Shown here piece by piece: positions 39,130 to 50,400 of a stretch of 64,000 bases of DNA. Made by a program: the position numbers and the translations under genes. The first letter of the stretch is position 1. Each line of letters starts with the position of its first letter. The stretch comes from Nymphaea colorata (lineage: Eukaryota; Streptophyta; Magnoliopsida; Nymphaeales; Nymphaeaceae), in the NCBI RefSeq assembly GCF_008831285.2, contig NC_045141.1, positions 19,092,848 through 19,156,847 of the forward strand, given 5' to 3'. The notes under the pieces were generated by a model. The model made no database searches and was not told the origin of the DNA. It saw only the letters and a program-made list of their open reading frames with translations.

Positions 39130-41612
39130 TATAGCTTCCCAGCCAACTTCCCCTTTTCATGTTATATTTTGTCAAAACTGTAATGAATTTGAAGCAAAGC
39201 CTTTCTAAATCCCCGAAATTTTATTATGGGGGCAGCCCTTTTCTGCAGGCAAACGGTACTTCTTCTGGAACCCATTCGGCGGGAGCCATTCAAGCGACTC
39301 TTTGGCAGCACGCCTAGCGGGGGAGCACGGTCTGCTCTTTTGTGCCAACACAACTGCTGCAGCGGAGGTCCGGCAATTCCCGCCCGGTCCCTCATGCCCC
39401 GACTACTTCAGGTGGATCCATGAAGACCTCCGGCCCTGGAACCGGAGTGGTATCACCCGAGAGATGGTGGAGTCCGGAAAGAAGCTCGCCGACTTCCGGC
39501 TGGTCATCGTCGGAGGAAAGGCGTACGTGGAGACGTACCGGAGATCCTTCCAGACGAGGGACCTGTTCACCATCTGGGGCATCCTTCAGCTCCTTAGTTG
39601 GTACCCCGGCCACATTCCGGATCTGGATCTCATGTTCAACTGCGGCGATGTCCCAATGGTCCCGGCCGCCGGCTTCTGGCCCTGGACCTGGATCCGTAAA
39701 TGGCGCGTGCCAGCCCCCGTCTTCCACTATTGTGCTGATGACGCCTCACAAGATATTGTCTTCCCTGATTGGTCTTTCTGGGGCTGGTAATTTGTGTGTG
39801 AGTGTTTTATTTTATATATATATATAAATAAATAAAGAATATTTGGTAATTAAAAATGTTCATGTGTACCAGGGCAGAGGTGAACATAAAACCATGGAAG
39901 CTGCTGGTGAAGGAGCTGAGAGCAGGCAACGAAAAGACCAAATGGAAGGAGCGGGCGAGAACTGCTTATTGGAAGGGGAACCCGTACGTGTCCAGAACCA
40001 GGCGGGACCTTCTCAAGTGTAACCTTTCCGAGTCCCATGATTGGAACGCACGCCTTTATATCCAGGTACAGTCTCCATACTGATCTTCAAATTTAATCCA
40101 TTGCTGCCGGTACCTCCACTACTTCGTTTTCATTTTTATGAGCTTTGGCGGAAACCGGTCACTCTATGATGTGGGTATGAAGGAAAAAATAACTGATGGT
40201 GTAGATGTGTTCATTCTTATCAAAAGCCCATCAAAGCTTCTCTCGTTTCGTCTCCCTTGATCACATGTTCTTGATATTAACCAACAAATTTGAGCGCAGT
40301 TTATCCTGCTTTTGGCAGTGCTTCAATTTGTGCGTTAGTAGCTCTCTTTTCGTAGTATAGAAAGTTGATGTCTTAATACAATTATATTTACACTCATGAT
40401 GTTGGATTGCAGAACTGGGAGGAAGAAATTCAACGTGGATTCAAGCAATCAAACCTGGCAGATCAGTGCACTCACAGGTTGGACTCTGCTTCATCTCGGT
40501 AAGTGTATCGATAGAACATGTGTTCCGGAGCTGATGGAATTGTTTCAAACACTGTGCATTCAGATACAAGATTTACGTGGAAGGGGTTGCATGGTCGGTA
40601 AGCAGGAAGTACATACTGGCATGCGACTCCCCAACTCTGTCCATGAAGGATCGATACTACGACTTCTTCTCCAGGTCCCTCCTGCCGGGCCAACACTTTT
40701 GGCCCATAAGCGCTGATAACAAATGCCCCTCCATCAAGTTTGCGGTTGATTGGGGGAACAGCCATCCACAGAAGGTAAATACTCATGAGACTTCTGTTTC
40801 GGTTGAAGCATGATCTCCATGTACCGGCAAAGCATATTGGCCTTCAAATTTATAAACCATATTCACATCTCACTAGTTTGGGAATATAATTTTATGAGTC
40901 GTTTGGCTGCAGGGACGTGTCTCGCCCTAAAATTAGGGTAGATTCATAAAAACATTTGAACAAGTTATCTCATAAATCTACCTCAATTTTGAGGTAGCTT
41001 CATGCAACACTGATATGATGTTCTTAATTATGCAACACTGATATGATGTTCTTAATTACAAATGTCCCCTTAAGGCATGTTTGTAACTTCTTCTTTGATA
41101 TTTTAAAATATTGATTGTGTTTCTGGACACATGCATCAACATGTCTTCTTGAGCGCATGAAACTAGATTGCTTTGTATGCTCTGTTAGTTTTTTACAGTA
41201 TAATCAGACCATGAACTCTACTTGGTTAAGTACTTTTAATTGCACCATGCAGGCTCAAGAGATTGGGAAGGCAGGAAGCAGCTTCATTCTGAATGATATG
41301 CGGATGGAGAATGTATATGACTACATGTTTCATGCTCTAACTGAATATGCAAAGCTGTTGAGGTACAAGCCCACCATACCCTCGGCGGCAAAGCCCGTCT
41401 GTTTGGAATCCATGGCTTCCTCTGAGAGCGGGCGGGTGAAGGAGTTCATGATAGAATCGATGGTGGAAGGACCACGAAACGCAGGGCCTTGTGCTCTTCC
41501 TCCTCCCGATTCTGCCGCAGTCGAGTCACTGACGAGAAGAAAGAAGGAATCCGTGAAACAAGTACAACGATGGGAGCGAGAAGGTAGGGACAGATGGAAC
41601 AAGAGAAGATAG
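37243..41612 (+). CDS. GT90 (CAP10/Rumi-like) glycosyltransferase, array copy C
   Basis: Exons: 37243-37335, 39236-39786, 39873-40065, 40413-40477, 40564-40774 and 41253-41612; 1473 nt, 490 residues, all frames open and phases identical to A and B. The N-terminal anchor starts MGLKRPSPVSIAISVFLLL. The CAP10 core is intact (TRDLFTIWGILQL, MFNCGD, FPDWSFWGW, CDSPTLS, FAVDWGN). Two regions stand out. The stem (residues about 32-75) differs from A and B. Between MFNCGDVPM and PVFHYC, C has a Trp/Arg-rich stretch (PAAGFWPWTWIRKWRVPA) four residues longer than in A and B. Intron 1 is the longest of the A-C set and contains DNA not seen in the others at about 38280-39180. Confidence 0.93.
41003..41058. 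repeat. 28-bp perfect tandem duplication
   Basis: TGCAACACTGATATGATGTT plus eight more bases occurs twice head to tail in intron 5 of GT90 gene C. Confidence 0.9.
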
Positions 41613-44460
41613 CAGTTCTGCTGTTTGAAGTGTCCCAAAATTGGCCGACACAATAGGATAGGTAGACAAGAAATCAGAGTTAATGAAGAAAAGAGAGGGG
41701 GGTTTTGTTTGGCTAGGCAATTGAAGGAGGACAGCAATTGCCTGCTCAATTGTGTAAGTTATCGATTGATGGCCTACTGAAACAGATATAAATCAAATAC
41801 ATGTATTTTTTGGGTCCTGTATATAAAACTGCAAGGCTTATCGACTGAAAATCAAATATGGGTGCTATATGAATACCTATATGTATCTATTCCAAAGCCG
41901 GCATTGCATTTTTTTCACGTCTCCCCGGCCTGGAACAGAGTGCTAATAACTTCACGAAGGCAGATTTTAGACTTCTTTTGTGACTAATCTCACCATCATC
42001 TTAATCAAAGCGAAAGCCTTTGTGCTTTTGGTGCTTTGGTGACATCTCAAGTTATGTTTCAACTTACATTACATATCGATGCTACTCATTTTACAGAACA
42101 AATAATTGATGTCATGGGAAGGGAATTTGATACAGAAACTGATTGCCTGCCAACCTCCAACTAAGGGTGGGCATTGGGCCAGCCCCACCTGGTAAGAACT
42201 GAGTGCGGGCCGACCGATGTCCGAAACTCGGGCTTGGTCGGGTTATAATAAAAAATAATTTTTAAAATATAAAATAAATTTTTGAATATAAAATATATAT
42301 AAAAATATTTTTTAAAAGTTATCAGGCCATTCAGAGCTAACCCATTCAGCCAGGGCTGGGTACCGTGTACCCCACCGGCGGCCCGGCCCATTGCCCACCC
42401 TTACGTTCGGCTGTTGTGCCAACGAAGATGACTTCTTTTTGGTGACTTGGTGCGCAAAATATTTCACTTATACTAGACATGTCAACTCATTAAACCACTG
42501 AAGTTGGTGGAACTAGGTCGTAATTAGTTCACATACCAGGTGCATATTTGCTTCTTTTGGTACTGTAAGGCCAAAGCAACGGGGAGAATTTGCTAACGAA
42601 ATTCGCATCTGGTGCTTATACATCAAGCAACAAAACGGGAACATGCACGGGATACGTTCATGGCTACGTCTAAATTAAAGACATTTACTTCTGTTGACGT
42701 TAGGACAAAAAGAAAAAAGATCAACCATTTTAACTCTACATCTATACTAATATCATGGTGAACTCAATATTAAATTGCCCGCTAGTTCATTTTTGAAAAC
42801 GCTATGGCTATAGCATCCGCATCTGATTAATAACCTATAATTTCTCCTGATCAACAACTTTTCTCTTGACTTACAGTGAAATAATGAAGTTGCTCCATGC
42901 ACATGTACACTTGGAATATTATTGAATATAACTTTGGAAAAGCAAGTTAATTTATGATCGCCATAGAGCCTTTTAGGCATAGTTTGAGGAAGGGAAAACC
43001 AATTCAATTCACTTCTTCTATGATCTTCCCCTTATTCACATTAATTGCTGAAGTATGAATCGGATTAGAACATGCTAAAGTTCCTTGAGCGAGGTGCCGC
43101 CCACGGTAGATGCATTACGGGCCACACAAGTCAAAGAGCAGGGCTGATTAATTTATCACTGACTTGAATCTAAGCTTAGAAATGAAACAAGGGGAGACAC
43201 TGATTTCGATAGAGTATTTGGAGTACCTTGGGTCCATGGTGACGCTTGAGGGATTCGAACATCTTGGCCGAACTGGGTTATATACAGACCCATGGTGCAC
43301 AAAAATTTCATGCACATCGGTTAATCATCTATCAAAGTGAATCTAAAGCTGAACTGTTTGGTTCCGTCGTGAATCGGTAGCTAGAGTTGATGGACAGTAA
43401 TGCTCCGAAGGTACGGGCGAAACTAGAAATTTTTCATCAGAAGGGCCAAATTAAAGTTTCTAAATTTTGACATGAACTGAAATATCATTTTTCAAAATTT
43501 TTATATAGGATAAGTAAAATTTTCTAAAATTTACATCTAAATTTAAAAAAAAAATTGAAATGGGGTCAGAGCCCATGCCAAACAGTAGGAATGATCGGGA
43601 TTGTTTGTATGTTAAAGCTATTATGACCAATGTACTCCTCTGAGCGGCATAGTCACTTTCCATCTTGACATGATAATCGAGATCGTTCTTCCTCTTGGAT
43701 GTATCGAGCTCGTGAGAATTCTATTTGGAGATTGGATTAGAAACTAGAAAGAAAGCATTAATTGAGTACCGTATCGATACAACAAAACTAAGAAACAACT
43801 CATGGACATCATGATGGAAATAATGAAAGAGGAATTATCCATAATTACCAATTTGAACATATGGCAACGCTAGTAGAGGACAAAATCATCTCTCACTATG
43901 GAAAAGAAATAGGACATCAACTTCTATTCCAATAGTCGTTGAAACATTACTAGGAATTCATTAATTTGAAGATTAGATTGCAATTGTTTGGACTAGAGCT
44001 TAAATGAAATGCTGAAGGGGTCGTTTGATGACTCCAGGTTTGAAATTCATGGATCTTATATGGATCCGACTTGGCATGTTTTTGTTGATACGATAAAATA
44101 TATGGTTCATCAAACTAAGTATCTTTGATCAAAACTAAGATCTACACTGAAGATCCTTATTTTATTGAGAAAATGTCACATTTAGCATCTGAGGGAGAGG
44201 GTCTGATCTTAAATTCACAAATTTTAAATCCTGATGCTTTTAAACACCCTCTTAAGGTGTTTTGACACGGTGGAGGTTGGCTTTGGAGGGAGGGTCAAAA
44301 GACCGATCGACCGCGTGGTTTTCGTTTCAGTAGGGAGGAGTTCAAGCGCGTAGATATAGACTCATTGGATGGTAGTGCTTGCTTTTTAAGCAAATTTCTG
44401 CCAATTCTATTTAAGAAGAAAGGGTTTTGGGGTTGAATCAGAAAAAACAGGTAAAAGGCA

Positions 44461-44495
<35 letters not shown>
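41613..44495. other. Spacer between GT90 genes C and D
   Basis: From about 42050 to 44290 this is collinear with the spacer after B, apart from a MITE at 42162-42403. The segment 44290-44495, immediately before D, has no counterpart elsewhere in the window and ends in a (GA)n tract (44467-44495) that abuts the D start codon. No gene is visible. Confidence 0.6.
42162..42403. mobile_element. MITE with GGGTGGGCA-type terminal inverted repeats, 242 bp
   Basis: The element begins TAAGGGTGGGCATTGGGCC and ends GGCCCATTGCCCACCCTTA, nearly perfect inverted repeats of about 19 bases around an AT-rich centre and GC-rich arms. The equivalent places after A (near 23800) and B (near 32120) lack it. The termini resemble common plant hAT-type MITEs, but I could not fix an 8-bp target duplication, so the exact ends may be off by a few bases. 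Confidence 0.7.
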
Positions 44496-44499
<4 letters not shown>

Positions 44500-47400
44500 G
44501 GCAGAGTGGGGAGTTGGGAAGCGTCGGGTTGATGGTGGTAAGCTTGAGGAGAGTGAAGAAGCTCATAGCAACGGCGTCTTTCTTCATCTCCTTCTTCCTC
44601 CTTATTGCTGTCTTCGTCGCCTTTCAGTGGGTCGATCAGGTAGCAACTCTCCTCCTTTTTTTTCTCTCTCTGAGAGAGAGAATTGCGGCCAGCTGTTTAG
44701 ATTTCAATGCACTAAGTATTCATTTGATCGTTATCAGGCTCCTTTAGGCTGAAAGATATTTTACAAAAAGAGTGTGAAAAGATTCGGAATTGAGATCGCC
44801 AAAAGGATGGAATGAAGAAGGAAAAAGGAAAACCACATTTTCCCACGGACCCAGTAATGTGATGTGCTCTTTTTAGGAAGAGTTGCACATGAAATGGTGT
44901 GTTTCCAGGGACAGAGAATTTCACCTATTCAAGCCCTTTTTTCCGTTTCCCTGCTCCCTGGTTTAGGACTGTGATGGTGCCTTTAAATGTGCCCGTACTG
45001 CCGTGGTGACTCAAACCAGCAATTGGCTGCCTACTGGCCGGTGATTGATTAGAGAACTGTGTTAATGATTGTAACAACTTGACCACTTTATGCGACCCAC
45101 CCTTTTGCGTTTAACCTCAAAAAGATTAGGAATAATGACAATCATATCATTAATGACTTCACGTATAAGTTCTTGGAGATTTCTCGCAATCTTCAATACG
45201 ACTTATAAGTTCTTGAAGATCTCTCGCAATCTTCAATACGAGATTAAACTTTTGGAGTACCTCCTTAAGGCACACGCATCCGTGCTTGTGGGGACCACAT
45301 GTCTGAGTGTTTTGGTTCCAACCCTAAAAAAACTAGAAACCATGACAACCATCTCATTAATGATCTCACTTATAAGTTTTTAAAGATTTCTCACAATCTT
45401 CAATACGAGACTAAACTTTTGTGGCGTTACAATAATGACCAGGCCGAAGTTCAACGAATATATATATATAAAAGGTCGTTCAGGGTAAAATGTATGTATA
45501 AGATATCTAAATTTATAACTATGACAAGAAAGATATGTGGCTACAATGCATTTAGAAAACAAAAAAAGGTCAAATAAATTTAGTACGTCTATCAAAAAAC
45601 AAAAGTACCTTATAATTTTTTTTGTTAACATTTTACTTACATGTCTCAGTATTACCCAATCTAATAATCAGGATTGAGTGATACATTGGCACCACAATAT
45701 AATTGGCACCTTATATTAAACACCATTTTTTTCTTCTTTACGACTTCCTTTATCTTTCTTTCCGGCTGTATAGCCATCAACCCACCCTAGATACTAAGGG
45801 GGAGCAGTATGTAAAGAGAGGGATATGGCAATTACTAGCGTAAGGTTACTTTTGAATGAATACATTTATATGCATTGCACTTTAAGAATCATCAATTGAG
45901 TTAATTCAAAGATGAAACTTTAAGGATCGTCATTATGCAAGTTAATTCAAAGATGACAGCTTAAGGATCATTAATCTAGTCAATCCAAATTAGGCCTTTA
46001 TAAATACATGTAGAGAGAGGGAGAAAGAGAAAGCTATTAAATTATGTCACTCGTCAGCCAAACTACATAGGTTTAGGTGTTCTTTCCACAAAGCTATGCC
46101 ACTTGTGCTCACACAGTTCTATAAAATTTATATATTTAGATAACGGTTGACCCCAATTATATGTGTGTGCCCCTCAATTATCAGCATGAGTTTATGATGC
46201 AAAGACTTTTGACTTTAGAAACCGGCATTTAAAAAAAAGCTAATGTTTTCGGGGGGGTTTATGAAGCGCCTGTTTTAGCGTTATGTTATTCCAGTGTTGC
46301 AGGTGAAATGCACAAAACAAAGAAAGACAGGTTAAAACAGAAAATAATATGTGACAGTGAAATAACATAAAAAATAACAAGCTTCGATAAAGTTGAGGGC
46401 CTATATAATCACATTTAAAAGTTAAGGCGGTAATTTATTATTGGGCAAATAGTTAAACAGTATTTTGTAACCGACTTTTTCATATTCGGAATCCATCCAC
46501 TAAACATTGTAGAAATGCGAGGAAGCCGACGACTGAAAGAAAAGAACGAATTGCCTCAAAGACTCAATATGTAGGGCTTATATTAGAAGGCATGCACTTA
46601 CAAGATTAATCAGTTTGAGATTTGCATAACTTTTCTTAAGAGAAGAACAACAGTTGCTTATATTGTATGAAAGTGCATGTGATGGTGGAAAAACTCAAAG
46701 TCTGATCAAAGACTCGGAAGGATACTGTTTCTTAGTAATCAAGCATCGAACGGGCACACTCCTTTGTGTCGTAACATGGTTAAAGCTGCCCTTGTCTTAA
46801 GGCGCCCTTAGATGATGCTTTAATTGTACCACGCAAACACACAATCCATGTTTGGGTGACACTCCAAACTAAGTTAATCTCAACAACAGCGCCTTAATTG
46901 TACCACCCAAACACACAATTTAACAAAACTTAGATTTTTCATTAATCAAAATAAAATGCAGAAATGTAACAAATTTTGGAAAAAGTCCATTGTAAATGTG
47001 AATGCTTTTTTTAGTAGAAAAAGTATTTCATTTTATTTCTTAAAAAGAGCTAAATCTTTTACCCAATTTCTATAGAATATATGATCTGCTTTTTAAGATT
47101 GACGTTATGATTTTTTTGAAACCAAAAGATGTTATTCTCGATTTCATATGCAAATTTTTTGAAAAAAAAAAAGTCGGCTGAATTTTTTTGTTTTTTCAAT
47201 ATTGCGTCTGCAGTCCATTTCAGCAAGCAACTGGTTACGGAACCCGTTCAGGACGATCGGTTCGAGCCAGAGGTACTTACTAGAATGTCCAGCTGGGAAG
47301 GATCCGGGCCTTTGCCCCGTCGCACCGGCGCCTGTGGTTCGGACATTCCGACCGGGTCCTGCCTGCCCCGATTACTTCAGGTGGATCCATGAGGACCTCC

Positions 47401-50400
47401 GGCCATGGAAGCGGAGCGGCATCACCCGGGAGATGGTGGAATCTGGCCAGCGGCTCAGCCACTTCCGGCTGGTCGTCCTCGACGGCAAGGCGTACGTAGA
47501 GACGTACCGGAGGTCCTTCCAGACGAGGGATTTGTTCACCATTTGGGGCATCCTTCAGCTCCTCCAATGGTACCCCGGCCAGATCCCGGATCTAGACCTC
47601 ATGTTCAACTGCGAGGACGTCCCAGTGGTCCAGACCAGGTACTTCGGGGACAAAGGGCTCGTCCCTCCGCCGGTGTTTCACTACTGCGGCGACGACGCCA
47701 CGCACGACGTCGTTTTCCCAGATTGGTCCTTTTGGGGCTGGTAAGTCCCGAGCGTCTGATCCTTGCTGCAGTGTGTTTGATACTACTTATATAAATAAAT
47801 ATAAATACATATATACATATACATGATGCAGGCCTGAGGTGAATATCAAGCCATGGGTGCCGCTGCTGGAAGACCTAAATGCAGGCAATGGGAGGGTCAA
47901 ATGGAAGGACAGAGATCCTACCGCTTATTGGAGGGGGAACCCAGGGCTTCCTCACAGGCAGGAACTCGTCAAGTGCAACCTTTCTGAGTGGAACATGCGC
48001 ATATATGTCCAGGCACAATCTTAACTAGCGTTCTATTTTATGACAGCTTAGTTATTCATCATAATATCTGCTACCCTTTGCCAACTGATATGTGTCAACC
48101 GGAACTCGTAGTGATCTTGTATGTTCTTTCAAGAAGATCATTTGTCAATTCGAGAATCAACACTTGGTGGTTTATGATGCGTTTTCTTATAAATATTTGA
48201 TAAAAAACCTTAGAATTTTCACACTCGCTCCAGCCTCAAATTCATCTTTTCATCACCAAAAAGCACAACTCAAGTAACCCATTGGCCATTCTTAACAAAT
48301 GGACCAGACCTAGTACGTTTGCATATTTTGTTAGTTTTGCAGAAGTATTCATAAATTGCATAATCTTGCAGCTGATATATGTTAGTTTCTCAGATCTTGT
48401 ACATGCCTGTACGTACATGTGTGTGTGTTGTTATAGGTTGCAAACGCTTGTACATGAAAATTAGATCATGTGATTGTTATGACCAAAAGCCTATGTTTTT
48501 CGAGAGAACAATTTTGCCTACGAAATTTGAATCATTTCCAGTCATTGATTTAGGATTAAAAAATTACACACGTAAATTTCATCTCCAAATATGACCTTGA
48601 ATTTGTTGCATAGGGTTATGTGAGTCTTTTTCTGGTTATTTACCCACAATTCTGCTGTAGAACTGGGACGACGAAATTCGACATGGATTCAAGCAATCCA
48701 ACATGGCAGATCAATGCACTCACAGGTCAGACTCTGTTCTTCTGCCAACTCTCTAAGTCCATCGATCGAACATGTATTCCGGGCCGGCCATGATTAAGCT
48801 GATGAACATTTTCAAACACTGTGTTTTCAGATACAAAATTTATGTGGAAGGGATTGCATGGTCCGTGAGCAGGAAGTATATATTGGCATGCGACTCCCCA
48901 ACTCTGTCAGTTAAGGATCGATACTATGACTTCTTCTCCAGGTCCCTCATGCCGAGCCATCACTTTTGGCCCATTAGTACTGAGAGCAAATGCCCCTCCA
49001 TCAAGTTTGCAGTTGATTGGGGGAACACCCATCCACAGAAGGTAATCAGGCTTAAACTTTGTTGTCAATGGATTTTTTTTGTTTTGTTTTGTTTTGTTTT
49101 TGTTTTTTTTTTTTTGAGGAAATACTTGGAGGCCGGTTGCTTCGCATGAAAATGTGGTTTCTTTCTGCACATAACAGCAAAACATGATTTACAAATTTAT
49201 AGAGTTGCAAGCCTTACAATTTGTTTGGCAGCACCTTTTGTTGATCTATGTTGACGGGTTTTGTTGTTCGGGTCCGGATCCGTACCCGATCCGGTTTGTC
49301 CTAATTAGGACTACTTATACTTCTGTAAACCCTAATCTTAGTGTTAATGAAGTGTAGAAGAGAGAGAGTGTCTGGAGGCTAGTGGGCACCAGACCTCCTC
49401 ACCCGTGGTTTTTCTTCCCTCGAGTCGAGGGTTTTCCACGTTACATCCGTGTGCTTTCTTCTTCTCTCGTGCACATTTTGTTTCTACATGGTATCAGAGC
49501 CGTCGGACTTGGAGAAAACAAAATCTGTTTTTTGTTCTATGGTTGTGAAGTTCCAACCCTGACTGCCGCCGCCGCTACCACCGTCGCCGTCGCTACCACC
49601 ACCGCCGCCGCTGCCCTTGCTGCGCCGCCGCTGTCCTGGCCGTGACCGTGACCACCGCCGCTGTCGCCGCACCGTGGCCGCGTGACTGCCTCCGTCGCTG
49701 CCCCGCCGTGGCTGTGACCGCTGCTGCGTCGCTGGTGTCGTGACTGCCGACGCCAACGTCTCTGTTGACGCCTCTGCCGATGCCGACGTCCGACCACCGA
49801 CGCCGACGTCCGACGCCGTCGCCTCTTCTCGGCGCGCGCTGCCAAGCGCGGCCCTCTGCTTCCGCCGCGTCCTGCTGCTTCCGCAGCTCCCGTCACTTCC
49901 GCCGTTGATCCCCGACTACGTCATCTCACCTCTTCTCTCGGTTACTGCTGCTGTGTGTGTTCTTTGGCAGCCACTTCTACCTCGTGATCATGGCTGACTC
50001 GTCTTCTTCTTCAGTCAACACTACTCTGCCTGATGTTGTGTCTGCGCGGACTGATCATGTACCGGTTCAGGTTACCACCATTCAACTTACCAAGGAGAAC
50101 TATTCCCGATGGTCTGCTGCGATTACCATGGGGATTGCTGGGCGAGGACGCATTGCCTATGTGAATGGGAGAAAGGTTGAACCTGCTGCAGATAGTCTGG
50201 CTTGGGATACATGGTTTCTTGAAGACAACCAGGTCAAAACCTGGATTGTCAATTCAGTGTCCCCGGATATCCAACCCCTCATTCTTCGTAAGAAGACTGC
50301 AAGGGATATGTGGATTATTTTGGAGCAGATGTATGGCCAAAAGAAAAGGAAAGTTCGTGTGTATCAACTTATGAAGGATGTGTATTCCCTGCGACAAGGT

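Noticed and set aside
49382-49997. Open frames in the Copia leader on both strands
   Set aside because: Triplet-biased GC-rich sequence gives open frames in several phases; none resembles a protein and gag starts at 49990.
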